Of a stretch of 64,000 bases of DNA, positions 45,238-53,605 are shown in pieces. Made by a program: the position numbers and the translations under genes. Below the pieces are notes generated by a model that ran no database searches, was not told where the DNA came from, and worked only from the letters and a program-made list of their open reading frames with translations. The DNA comes from Bacillota bacterium. GTDB lineage: Bacteria > Bacillota > Clostridia > Christensenellales > CAG-138. Every line of letters begins with the position of its first letter. Position 1 is the stretch's first letter. The DNA lies in contig JAEYSE010000039.1 in the NCBI GenBank assembly GCA_023435025.1, positions 52,518 through 116,517 on the forward strand, given 5' to 3'.

Positions 45238-45255
45238 TATGAGTGGCCACTCATA
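45238..45255. promoter_or_regulatory. Perfect 18-base palindrome
   Basis: TATGAGTGGCCACTCATA is fully self-complementary, in the 227-base gap about 160 bases before the GNAT gene and about 75 bases upstream of its -35. It could be an operator for a dimeric regulator. Confidence 0.45.
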
Positions 45256-45328
45256 CCCCGCCTTATGAGCTTTTCTTACAAATGCTCCTGTTTTCTCATG
45301 GTATCTCGCGCAATCCCGCCTGTTTTGT

Positions 45329-45357
45329 TTGCCGCACCCAATGGAATCTGCTATAAT
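45329..45357 (+). promoter_or_regulatory. SigA-type promoter of the 45.4 kb gene
   Basis: TTGCCG (45329-45334), a 17-base spacer and perfect TATAAT (45352-45357). Confidence 0.7.
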
Positions 45358-45413
45358 GGTCGGGAGTTATACGGACTTATTTTTTTATTTTTTGTAAGTT
45401 GGGGGGAAACAAA

Positions 45414-46535
45414 ATGGTAACGGTCCGTGAGATCACCGAAAAAAAGGACATTAAGACGTTTATCGCCTTCGCCAACAACCTGTATAAAGACAATCCCTAC
45501 TATGTACCGGATATGTTCGACTCGCAGGTAAATGATTTTGACAGGGAGAAAAATCCGGCCTACGAATACTGCGATTCCAAATGTTTTCTGGCGTATCGGG
45601 ACGGCAAGGTGGTAGGTCGCATCGCCGCCATTTATAACACCCATGCGAACCAGAAATACAATCTCAACCAGATGCGCTTTTCCCATGCGGATTATTTCAA
45701 CGACGCCGAAGTGGTGGACGCGCTTTTTGCGGCCGTAGAACGTTGGGCGCGGGCAAAGGGTTGCACCGCCGTCCATGGCCCGCTCGGTTTTTCAGATATG
45801 GACCGGGAAGGTCTGCTTATAAAGGGCTTTGACAAGCTAAGCCAGTTCTTTGTGTACTACAACCATCCTTATTACATGGAACAGATGGAGCGCATGGGCT
45901 ACCAGAAGGACATTGATTGGATTGAATATCGCGTCACGTTGCCGGATAAGCCGGATGACCGGCTGGACCGGCTGGCCAGCGCCGTCGAACGGCGCATGAA
46001 GCTGAAGGCGGCGCCGCTCGCCAACCGCAACTCCATCAAGCCCTATGTCGAGGGCGTATTCAAGCTTTACAACGAGGCTTATCTTGCGCTTTACGGCATG
46101 GTAGCGCTCACGCCGCGCCAGGTGGAAAAATACGTAGGGGAGTTTTTGCCGCTCATCAATGAACGTACCACCGCCATATTGCTCAACGAGAAGGATGAAG
46201 TGGTAGGCTTTGGCGTGGGCGCGCCCTCGCTTTCCTTTGCGCAGCAAAAATGCAGGGGGCGGCTGTTCCCCTTCGGCTGGTATCATGTTTTAAAGGCGCT
46301 CAACGGCAAAAATGATACGCTGGATATGTTTTTGATTGCCGTCAAGCCTGAACTTCAGGGAACGGGTATCAACGCTGTCATCATGAATCGGCTGCTGAAA
46401 TTCGCTATAGAGGATGGCCGGAAGTACGCAGAGACCGGCCCGGAGTTGGAGACCAACTCCAATGTCATGAGCCAGTGGCGCTATTTTGAAACGGAGCAGC
46501 ACAAGGTGCGCCGGTGCTATATTAGAGAGCTTTAA
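45414..46535 (+). CDS. GNAT-superfamily acyltransferase, 373 residues
   Basis: Two GNAT-like halves. The N-terminal half (AYRDGKVVGRIAAIYN...) includes FGPLGFSDMDREG-type features (here VHGPLGFSDMDREGLLIKGF) known from a conserved family of about 370-residue proteins in Clostridia. The C-terminal half has MFLIAVKPELQGTGINAVIMNRLL as the acetyl-CoA loop and ends with a typical GNAT strand. Acyl donor and acceptor are unknown. The ATG at 45414 follows GGGGGG. It stands alone with its own promoter and terminator. Confidence 0.78.
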   Translation: MVTVREITEKKDIKTFIAFANNLYKDNPYYVPDMFDSQVNDFDREKNPAYEYCDSKCFLAYRDGKVVGRIAAIYNTHANQKYNLNQMRFSHADYFNDAEVVDALFAAVERWARAKGCTAVHGPLGFSDMDREGLLIKGFDKLSQFFVYYNHPYYMEQMERMGYQKDIDWIEYRVTLPDKPDDRLDRLASAVERRMKLKAAPLANRNSIKPYVEGVFKLYNEAYLALYGMVALTPRQVEKYVGEFLPLINERTTAILLNEKDEVVGFGVGAPSLSFAQQKCRGRLFPFGWYHVLKALNGKNDTLDMFLIAVKPELQGTGINAVIMNRLLKFAIEDGRKYAETGPELETNSNVMSQWRYFETEQHKVRRCYIREL

Positions 46536-46562
46536 CCCCCCTAAAATACAGCAACAATAAAC

Positions 46563-46596
46563 TCCCTCCGGAAAATCCGGAGGGATTTATTGTTGT
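46563..46596 (+). terminator. Terminator of the GNAT gene
   Basis: TCCCTCCGG / CCGGAGGGA arms followed by TTTATTGTTG. Confidence 0.8.
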
Positions 46597-46690
46597 TCAT
46601 AAAATATTTATTGATTTCCGATAAATTTATATTGAAAACCGATATTTCACCGCATATACTCTACTATAGAACAAAAAGGGGAACATAAGC

Positions 46691-47149
46691 ATGAAAAAAT
46701 TGACGTTTCTCAATACGGTCACGCTTACGCTGGTGTACATTACCATGGCGCTGGGGATTTTGTTTATAATACTGCTGCCGAGGCTGCTGCCGTATATTCT
46801 CTTTACGCCCGGTCTCGCGCCGCAAGGTACGCCCGCCTATTTAATAGCGCTTATTTGTTGGATACTGGGGGCGCTGCTTGGCCTTTTTATATTGTTTACG
46901 CTCACTAGAATGATGCACAGCATGCTCCCGGACCCATTTATCCGTCAAAACGCGCTTCGCTTGCGCAATATGGGGATTGCGGCGCTCATCATGGGCGCGC
47001 TCACTTTGGTTGTGCTGGTCCTATACTTCCGCCCCATGCTGTTTTTGATACTGACGGCGGAAGTGCTTTGCGCTTTATTCTCTCTGGTGCTTCGCGGCGT
47101 ATTTGAAAAGGCCTTGGAGTACCGCGAAGAAAACGCGCTGACGATATAG
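46691..47149 (+). CDS. DUF2975 membrane protein
   Basis: 152 residues with four membrane helices: about 5-40, 50-72, 92-118 and 120-140. The charged loop DPFIRQNALRLRNMG between helices 2 and 3 is the DUF2975 hallmark. Family genes are almost always followed by a small Cro/C1-type regulator of the YozG type, as here 11 bases downstream. The function is unknown; it may sense or act as an accessory to the regulator. The ATG has AAGGGG upstream. Confidence 0.8.
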   Translation: MKKLTFLNTVTLTLVYITMALGILFIILLPRLLPYILFTPGLAPQGTPAYLIALICWILGALLGLFILFTLTRMMHSMLPDPFIRQNALRLRNMGIAALIMGALTLVVLVLYFRPMLFLILTAEVLCALFSLVLRGVFEKALEYREENALTI

Positions 47150-47160
47150 GGGGCCTGAAT

Positions 47161-47421
47161 ATGATACGCGTAAATCTTGACGTCATGATGGCCAGGCGGA
47201 AAATGGGCCTCACGGAGCTTGCGCAGGCAATGGACCTGACGTTGGCAAACCTCTCCATACTCAAAAACAACAAGGGTAAGGCCATCCGCTTTTCCACGTT
47301 GGACGCCGCCTGCCGCGCGCTAAAATGCCAGCCCGGCGATATTCTGGAATATGTGGAGGATGAGGAAAGCGCCTACCTCTTGACCCAAGGCAAAGAAGGC
47401 GATCAGGAGGTATCTTTATGA
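47161..47421 (+). CDS. XRE/YozG-type small DNA-binding regulator
   Basis: 86 residues. A Cro/C1 helix-turn-helix: LTELAQAMDLTLANLSILKNNKGKAIRFSTLDAACRALKCQPGDILEY is characteristic of the YozG/YdaS-like partners of DUF2975. An acidic C-terminal tail of about 20 residues follows. It overlaps the next gene by four bases (ATGA). Confidence 0.88.
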   Translation: MIRVNLDVMMARRKMGLTELAQAMDLTLANLSILKNNKGKAIRFSTLDAACRALKCQPGDILEYVEDEESAYLLTQGKEGDQEVSL

Positions 47422-48884
47422 AATGCCCCGCGTGCGGCACAATATTGAGCGCTGACAGCCGCTTCTGCAGCAATTGCGGCGCAAAAGCAGTCCCGGAAAC
47501 AGCGCCGGATATGACGCTGCAAAAGGAAGCGAAGCCCGCAGCAGCCAAAGAGCCTGTATCTGAGAATGCCCCATCCAATTACAAAAGCGCGGATCAAGTG
47601 CCCGTATCGGCAGGCACGCAGCAGAGGATGCAGCATTTTGAAAGTGCCTATACCACCCTTAAGCAGGTAGAAGCACCAAAGCCCGTAACCCCCCCGCAGC
47701 GTTGGCTGCTGTTGGGCGTGATTGTTCTCGGTTTTCTGATGCAGGCAGGCCTCTCCCATGCTTTCGGGCCAACACCTGCCGCCTTTGCTGGATGGTATGC
47801 GGGGTTCTGGCTTGTCTACCTCGCCGTGTTCCATGTTTTCTGCTTCAATCAGGCAACCGAGCGGCCTCTGGGGTTCATTTTGAGCGGCGCTTCGGCGTTT
47901 TTAAGCGTAATGCTCTATTTCCAGTACGCCGGATACAGCGACGAAACGCTCTATTACCTGAATCTCCTTGCCGTCCCCTGCCTCTTGATGCTGCACGCGC
48001 AGTATGTGACGCAACCGCTGCCCAGAGAAAAGGAAAGCGCGTACTTCATCTACTTTCTGACCGGCTTTTTTGTACAGCCGTTTCAGTACATGGGCCGTTT
48101 TTTTGCAGGCGTGGGAAGCCTTTTTAAGGCCGGCGAAAAGGGGAAACATGTTTGGCTGGGCATCCTCATTGCCGTCCCTTTACTGATTGTTGTCATATCC
48201 CTCCTGCTCTCCGCAGACGCCGTGATGAACGTGCTCGCGATACAGGTGTTTGGAGACATCGACTTTACGGATATTATCTGGCGCATATTCGTTATCTTCA
48301 TCTGTGCTATGCTGTTTTACAGCTTCCTCTATGGGGCGGCGTGGGGCAAGCAAATGGAGCTTTCTGCGCCCGGGACTAAAATGTTTGGCGTCACAGCGCC
48401 AAGCGTTGTGCTCGGTACGCTGCTTGCGGCCTACGCCATTTTCACCGCCGTGCAGTTTCTGTATCTCTTCGGCGGCTATGGCCTGCCGGATGGTTTGACC
48501 TACTCCGAATATACCGTGGAAGGCTTCAACCAGCTCATGTGGGTGGCGGCAATCAACTTCAGCGTGCTCTCCTTCTGCATTTGCCGGGTGGAACAGAAGA
48601 CCGCGCTACGCACATTGATGCTGTTGCTGCTCATTGCCACCTGCGTGATACTCGCTTCCGCGTTTACACGGCTTTCACTCTATATCGGAGCTTATGGCCT
48701 GACATTCAAGCGCATTCAGGCGTTCTGGTTCCTCTGTTACCTGACTGCTGTGCTTGTGCTATATGGCATACGGCTTTACAGCAAAAAGCTTCCGCTGCTG
48801 CGGGTATGCATTCTGGCGTTTGTTTTATGGTATATCGCGCTTAATATTCCGAATTTGACGGCATGGTATCCAACAGGAGTGTAA
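47418..48884 (+). CDS. Zinc-ribbon plus DUF4173-like polytopic membrane protein
   Basis: 488 residues. An N-terminal zinc ribbon has two CxxC knuckles (CPACG at 3-7, CSNCG at 17-21). A charged linker of about 70 residues follows, then about twelve hydrophobic helices. The segment FAGVGSLFKAGEKGKHVWLGILIAVPLL and VLYSFLYG-like stretches fit the DUF4173/DUF4153 group. Function unknown. It ends the DUF2975 operon. Confidence 0.75.
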   Translation: MKCPACGTILSADSRFCSNCGAKAVPETAPDMTLQKEAKPAAAKEPVSENAPSNYKSADQVPVSAGTQQRMQHFESAYTTLKQVEAPKPVTPPQRWLLLGVIVLGFLMQAGLSHAFGPTPAAFAGWYAGFWLVYLAVFHVFCFNQATERPLGFILSGASAFLSVMLYFQYAGYSDETLYYLNLLAVPCLLMLHAQYVTQPLPREKESAYFIYFLTGFFVQPFQYMGRFFAGVGSLFKAGEKGKHVWLGILIAVPLLIVVISLLLSADAVMNVLAIQVFGDIDFTDIIWRIFVIFICAMLFYSFLYGAAWGKQMELSAPGTKMFGVTAPSVVLGTLLAAYAIFTAVQFLYLFGGYGLPDGLTYSEYTVEGFNQLMWVAAINFSVLSFCICRVEQKTALRTLMLLLLIATCVILASAFTRLSLYIGAYGLTFKRIQAFWFLCYLTAVLVLYGIRLYSKKLPLLRVCILAFVLWYIALNIPNLTAWYPTGV

Positions 48885-48914
48885 GTTCACCGAGATATCC
48901 CCCATCCCCCTCGG

Positions 48915-48950
48915 TATGCGCCGCAAACATGCGGCGCATATCATTTCTTC
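48915..48950 (+). terminator. Terminator of the DUF2975 operon
   Basis: ATGCGCCGCA / TGCGGCGCAT arms followed by TCATTTCTTCT. Confidence 0.65.
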
Positions 48951-49013
48951 TGGCCATGATGTCCTCAAAACTATGTAGACAGCCTTTTTTACATATTTCT
49001 CACATTCACAGGT

Positions 49014-49041
49014 TTGCATTTTTTAAAATCTGCGCTATAAT
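49014..49041 (+). promoter_or_regulatory. SigA-type promoter of htpG
   Basis: TTGCAT (49014-49019), a 16-base spacer and TATAAT (49036-49041). Confidence 0.75.
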
Positions 49042-49046
49042 TTTGA

Positions 49047-49073
49047 TTAGCACTCGAGGTTTATGAGTGCTAA
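49047..49073. promoter_or_regulatory. CIRCE operator (HrcA-binding site)
   Basis: Exact TTAGCACTC, nine bases, GAGTGCTAA: the full CIRCE consensus. It starts five bases after the -10 of htpG, a position where HrcA would block initiation. Confidence 0.95.
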
Positions 49074-49099
49074 TTCATACAAAAGGGTGAATTGAGCTT

Positions 49100-50977
49100 A
49101 TGGCACTTCAACCATTTCAGGCAGAATCGAAACGACTTTTGGATTTGATGATCAACTCCATCTATACGCACAAGGAAATCTTCCTGCGGGAGCTTATCAG
49201 CAATGCGAGCGATGCGATAGACAAGCTCTATTACCGCGATTTAAGCGCGGGCAACACCGGCCTTGCAAAGGAGGATTTCTTTATCCTCATCGAAGCGGAC
49301 AAAGGTGCGGGCACATTAAAGCTTACGGATAACGGCTGCGGCATGGACAAGGAAGAATTGGCAAAGAACCTTGGCACTATAGCGGAAAGCGGCACACTGA
49401 GGTTCCGTGCAGAGGACGCTGCCCGTGACGCGGAGATCATTGGCCAGTTCGGCGTGGGGTTCTATTCCGCGTTCATGGTGGCAAAGCGCGTCACCGTCAC
49501 AAGCCGCGCCTATGGCAGCGACGAAGCCTGGCAGTGGCAGAGCGAAGGCGCGGAAGGGTTTACCCTTGCCCCTGCGCCCAAGGACGGCTTTGGCACCGAA
49601 ATACTGCTTGAGCTTAAAGAGGATACCGAGGACGAAAAGTACAGCGAGTTCTTGGATACCTACCGCCTGCGTTCGTTGATCAAAAAGTACTCCGATTACA
49701 TCCGTTACCCCATCCGCATGGAGGTCGAGAAGAGCCGGCTGAAGGAAGGTTCAGACAAGGAGTATGAATCCTACACCGAGATCGAGACCATCAACTCCAT
49801 GATCCCGTTGTGGAAACGCAGCAAGTCTGAGCTGACCGAGGAGGAGTACGAGCAGTTTTACCAGGACAAATTCTACGATTTTGAAAAGCCGTTAAAAACC
49901 GTACACGCCAGCGTGGAGGGTACTGTCAGTTACCATACGCTTTTGTTTTTCCCCGCCCGCGCGCCGTATGACTACTATACCAAGGAGTTTGAAAAGGGCC
50001 TGCAGCTTTATTCGAACGGCGTACTGATTATGGACAAATGTGCGGACCTGCTGCCGGATTATTTCAGCTTTGTGCGCGGCCTTGTCGATTCGCCGGACCT
50101 TTCCCTGAATATTTCCCGGGAACTATTGCAGCATGACCGGCAATTGAAAGTGATCGCCACCAATATCGAAAAGAAAATCAAAAACGAGCTTGCTTCCATG
50201 CTCAAGGACGAACGCGAGCAGTATGAAAAGCTGTGGAAGGCATTCGGTCTGCAATTAAAGTATGGCGTATACAGCGGTTACGGTCAGAACCGCGCGGTGC
50301 TGGAAGATTTGCTGCTGTTCCACTCCATGGAGCAGAACAAGCTCGTTACATTGAAGGAATATGTGGACGCCATGCCCGAAGGGCAGAAGGCCATCTATTT
50401 TGCGAGCGGCGCTTCCGTTGCGCGCATTGAAAAGCTGCCGCAGCTGGACCGCCTGAAGGAGCTCCACTACGACGTGCTGTTTTTGACCGACGATGTGGAC
50501 GAGTTCGCGCTGCAGATGCTCAACAAGTACGCCGAAAAGCCCTTCCAGTCCATCGCCGCAGGCGATCTCGATTTGGGCGACGAGGAGCAGAAGAAGGCCG
50601 CGGAAGAGCAGAACACCGCTTATAAGGCGCTGCTCGACGAGTTGACCAGTGACCTTTCCGAAAAAGTCAAGGCTGTGCGCGTTTCCTCGCGCCTGAAACA
50701 GCATGCAGTATGCCTGGCGGCGGACGGCGCGCTCTCCTTGGAAATGGAGAAGGTTTTAAGCAATATGCCCGGCGACCACAACGTAAAGGCCGAGCGTGTG
50801 CTGGAGTTAAACCCCGAGCATCCCATATTTGAGAAGCTCAAAAAGCTGCATGAAGAGAACAAAGACCAGCTCAAGCGCTATGCCGAAATCCTCTACGCGC
50901 AGGCGCAGCTGCTAGAAGGCATACTCCCCGACGACCCGGCGCAGTATGCGGAAGCCGTGCTGGAGCTGATGGCGTAA
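49100..50977 (+). CDS. htpG: HtpG, bacterial Hsp90 chaperone
   Basis: 625 residues, full length. N-terminal GHKL ATPase with FLRELISNASDAIDKL, LTDNGCGMDKEEL and GQFGVGFYSAFMVA; middle domain with SLNISRELLQHDRQLKVIATNIEKKI; C-terminal dimerisation domain from about 510. It assists folding of client proteins under stress. It is placed under HrcA/CIRCE control, unlike Bacillus subtilis htpG. Single-gene unit with its own terminator. Confidence 0.97.
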   Translation: MALQPFQAESKRLLDLMINSIYTHKEIFLRELISNASDAIDKLYYRDLSAGNTGLAKEDFFILIEADKGAGTLKLTDNGCGMDKEELAKNLGTIAESGTLRFRAEDAARDAEIIGQFGVGFYSAFMVAKRVTVTSRAYGSDEAWQWQSEGAEGFTLAPAPKDGFGTEILLELKEDTEDEKYSEFLDTYRLRSLIKKYSDYIRYPIRMEVEKSRLKEGSDKEYESYTEIETINSMIPLWKRSKSELTEEEYEQFYQDKFYDFEKPLKTVHASVEGTVSYHTLLFFPARAPYDYYTKEFEKGLQLYSNGVLIMDKCADLLPDYFSFVRGLVDSPDLSLNISRELLQHDRQLKVIATNIEKKIKNELASMLKDEREQYEKLWKAFGLQLKYGVYSGYGQNRAVLEDLLLFHSMEQNKLVTLKEYVDAMPEGQKAIYFASGASVARIEKLPQLDRLKELHYDVLFLTDDVDEFALQMLNKYAEKPFQSIAAGDLDLGDEEQKKAAEEQNTAYKALLDELTSDLSEKVKAVRVSSRLKQHAVCLAADGALSLEMEKVLSNMPGDHNVKAERVLELNPEHPIFEKLKKLHEENKDQLKRYAEILYAQAQLLEGILPDDPAQYAEAVLELMA

Positions 50978-50992
50978 CCGCGACCAAACAAC

Positions 50993-51029
50993 GAACGCCC
51001 CAAGAGAATACGCTTGGGGCGTTTTCTTT
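50993..51029 (+). terminator. Terminator of htpG
   Basis: AACGCCCCAAG / CTTGGGGCGTT arms followed by TTCTTT. Confidence 0.88.
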
Positions 51030-51593
51030 ATGTAGATTATGCTCATAGTTATAAACATATCGGAAGTTCAATTCATCGCCGGTGAGAGAAGTAATGCGAA
51101 GTTTGATAACCGCTTGGGTGGATATGTCAATGACGGTGTTATGAGTAATACTTAAGGAAGCGAATATTCCCCCTGACTGCACACGTGGAGACAGTGGTTT
51201 TGATGTCAAGGGTAAATAAATAGAAGTGCAAAATATGTAAATATTTAGATGTGGCGACTTGCACATCAGATTCGCAAGTGTAAAATGCTGTGATGGTCAT
51301 CATAAATATCTGGCCGCATTTTCATGGTAGTAATCAAATATTGCCTATTTATAATTAAGTGGTATATTTTAGATGAGGTAAAGCAAATTCTGTCTAGTTA
51401 ATTATAGGCAAACAACTGTTGCTTCCACTCATCGGGCACACAGGAAAATAGAACCTGATGGAAGAGAATACCTTGCTTGAATTGCATGAGACCTATGCAG
51501 CTTTAAATCATACCGGCAATGCAAACCATTATATGATATATCGCGAAATGCCGGATCATCCGAGCAGCAGCTCAAAATGGGAGGATAATATTG
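51030..51593. other. Gene-poor start of the AT-rich accessory region
   Basis: No convincing gene. Base composition changes here from the GC-rich chromosome to AT-rich DNA. A plus-strand ORF of 61 codons (51458-51643) and a minus-strand ORF into htpG exist but resemble no family I know. Confidence 0.5.
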
Positions 51594-52472
51594 ATGGGAT
51601 TAAACGATATAAAACTTTGGGAAAAAAATGTTCCAGATGCTGACTTGATTTCTACCACTGGGGACTTGAATAACGAAGGGTTACCTACCCTGACCCCTTA
51701 TTTATTAAAAGGGGAGAAACCTCGCCCTGCAATTATTGTTTGCCCGGGCGGATCATTCCAATTTAGAGCGTCTAATGAAGGGGAGCCAATTGCAAAATGG
51801 CTAAATCAAATTGGAATAAATGCTTTTGTTTTAAATTATCGGGTTGCTCCTTTTACTCCATTTACGTCAACCAAAGATGCGGTACGAGCGGTCAGGTATA
51901 TTCGGTATCATACCCTAGAATTTAATATTGATCCGGAACGGATCGGCATGATAGGATTTTCAGCTGGCGGTTATCTCACCGCTTTTGTAGGAACTCGTTT
52001 TGATAATGGAATTATAGAACCGGATAGTCGAAATGCGCAAATTATATCGATGCTTTTGGGAGAACCTGATTTAAACGATCCGATTGATCAAACGAGTTCT
52101 AAACTTAATGCGATCATTTTATGTTATGCTGAGACATCCCCCTTTTCTAAGGAAAAATTGCCTCCAGATTCTCTATTATCAAAAGATATTACAGTGGATG
52201 AATTTATAGACTTTACTTCAAATCATAAACATGTTACTGCGAAAACACCACCGACTTTTCTATGGGTTACAGCGACCGATCACTGGAATTTTCAGCGCCA
52301 AAACTTACTTTTTGCTCAAGCTCTAAATGAGCTAAATCTACCATTTGATTTACATATATTCTCCAAAGGTGACCATGGTTTAGGATTAGGTAAGGATGAA
52401 CCTATGGTAGCAATCTGGCCAAAACTTTGTGAAAAGTGGATTCAAGGATTATGGTTAAAAAGTTCTAAATAA
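51594..52472 (+). CDS. Alpha/beta-hydrolase, esterase/acetylxylan-esterase-like
   Basis: 292 residues. Core motifs: PAIIVCPGGSF (oxyanion HGGG-like strand), YRVAPFTPFTSTKDAVRAVRYIRYH, and GFSAGG as nucleophile elbow with Ser near residue 121. A late Asp in VTATDHW and His in DHGLGLG complete a plausible triad. The BD-FAE/xylan-esterase group fits best. The ATG at 51594 has GGGAGG upstream. AT-rich codon use contrasts with genes before 51 kb. A small terminator and the first attC-like element follow, so it may be the leftmost cassette gene; no left boundary is seen. Confidence 0.82.
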   Translation: MGLNDIKLWEKNVPDADLISTTGDLNNEGLPTLTPYLLKGEKPRPAIIVCPGGSFQFRASNEGEPIAKWLNQIGINAFVLNYRVAPFTPFTSTKDAVRAVRYIRYHTLEFNIDPERIGMIGFSAGGYLTAFVGTRFDNGIIEPDSRNAQIISMLLGEPDLNDPIDQTSSKLNAIILCYAETSPFSKEKLPPDSLLSKDITVDEFIDFTSNHKHVTAKTPPTFLWVTATDHWNFQRQNLLFAQALNELNLPFDLHIFSKGDHGLGLGKDEPMVAIWPKLCEKWIQGLWLKSSK

Positions 52473-52480
52473 TGATTTAG

Positions 52481-52505
52481 AGGTTGTCCCTCCTTGGACA
52501 ACCTT
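52481..52505 (+). terminator. Terminator of the hydrolase gene
   Basis: AGGTTGTCC / GGACAACCT arms with a six-base loop, nine bases after the stop; the T-run is short. Confidence 0.6.
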
Positions 52506-52528
52506 CAAATCAGGGCCGACGGTACGTC

Positions 52529-52700
52529 ATCTAACACCGCATTCACGCTTCGGGTCGCGGTAAGCTGCTGCGCTAAGGCTGATGCTTGTTCATGATGTGG
52601 TTTCAAGGAGCAAATTCATGAGGTGGGCGCGACCACAGTCACGCGCCCAAGATAGGAGCTATCTAGGGCGCGCGACCGTCGTGAATGCGGTACGTTAACT
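52529..52700 (+). repeat. attC-like recombination site 1 (172 bp)
   Basis: Left end ATCTAAC fits the R'' consensus RYYYAAC; right end GTTAACT nearly fits GTTRRRY. Outer arms CCGCATTCACG / CGTGAATGCGG pair fully, with inner arms GGTCGCG / CGCGACC beyond an unpaired stretch, as in integron attC sites with extrahelical bases. The inner part holds a GATA-GGAGC-TATC hairpin shared with site 2. Confidence 0.6.
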
Positions 52701-52789
52701 GAAATCGGATGTAAAGAGCACGCGACATCGTGTCGCTATTAAAACACAAGTAAAATCTGTTTTAAAGGCAAAACATTTGGAGGGAATAA

Positions 52790-53311
52790 ATGAATTACAT
52801 TGATTCCTTAAGAAGTGAAAGTGAATCAATTCAGAATAAAATTGAGTTGATTTTAGAGAAATATAAAATACAACCCATAGGAAACGGTTATATAGATTTG
52901 ATAACGTCTAATTCGGATATTGAAGATTTTATAAGTGAATTGTCAGGAATTAAAATTATTATAAACGGAGTAACTTGGTGGTGTCATTGTACAGAAAAAT
53001 CTAAAAAAGAATCAGGTTGCCCACATGGAATGGGTGGCCCAAGAAATAGATATGGAGATGGCTGGTTTAGTGAAATGCAAGTCCGAATGTTTGAGATACC
53101 TGACGAAGAACTAATTATTGAAACCATAGACATTTTAGATAATAAAGTAAAAGTAATAAATGAAAAGGTTATTAGGTATATCAAACATGACTTTTCAAGA
53201 CTTATAAAATATGATTTTTCAAAAGAAAAAGCTTATTTAGAGTGTTTAGTACCCGCTTTGTGGCTTTATGTCCCTGACGAATGGAAAAGATTATGGTATT
53301 TTAATGGCTAA
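52790..53311 (+). CDS. Orphan protein of putative cassette 2
   Basis: 173 residues, unrecognised. N-terminal third is helical and acidic; the middle holds WWCHCTEKSKKESGCPHGMGGP, a Cys/His cluster (CHC, then CPHG) that could bind a metal; the C-terminus ends with aromatic residues (WLYVPDEWKRLWYF). The ATG has GGAGGG directly upstream. It is the only gene between attC-like sites 1 and 2, and it is read toward site 2, as in integron cassettes. AT-rich codon use. Confidence 0.65.
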   Translation: MNYIDSLRSESESIQNKIELILEKYKIQPIGNGYIDLITSNSDIEDFISELSGIKIIINGVTWWCHCTEKSKKESGCPHGMGGPRNRYGDGWFSEMQVRMFEIPDEELIIETIDILDNKVKVINEKVIRYIKHDFSRLIKYDFSKEKAYLECLVPALWLYVPDEWKRLWYFNG

Positions 53312-53371
53312 AAAATATTCTTGAAGGTAGCCACATCCCTGTGACTTTCAAATGAGGGGCAATCCAACTTC

Positions 53372-53549
53372 AGTTAACACCGAGTTACTGTTTCGGGGCG
53401 CGGATTCGATGGAGTTGACTCGAAGAAGAAAGCTGAATCATGAGGTTTTTTCAATGGTCAGATTCACAGTGCTGGTGCGCCCACATCGATACGACTAAGA
53501 TAGGAGTTATCTAAGCCGTATCGACGTCAGTAACTCGGAGACGTTAGGC
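53372..53549 (+). repeat. attC-like recombination site 2 (178 bp)
   Basis: Left end AGTTAAC (one mismatch to RYYYAAC), right end GTTAGGC (perfect GTTRRRY). Outer arms CCGAGTTACTG / CAGTAACTCGG pair fully; GGGCGC pairs with GCGCCC further in. Homologous to sites 1 and 3 inside the element (TTCGGGGCGCGG; GTGCGCCCACAT; AAGATAGGAG-TATCT). Confidence 0.65.
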
Positions 53550-53605
53550 ACAATAATAGTTTTTGCAATAAAAACTGTAAGTTTATGCTTGAGGGAGGAT
53601 TTTGA

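Noticed and set aside
50871..51266. 131-codon minus-strand ORF overlapping the htpG end
   Set aside because: Much of it is antisense to htpG and its terminator; the remaining stretch (SPRVQSGGIFASLSITHNTV) looks protein-like, but I can tie it to no family and no ribosome site is present.
51458..51643. 61-codon ORF before the hydrolase gene
   Set aside because: Overlaps the hydrolase start in another frame, poor ribosome site, no recognisable family.
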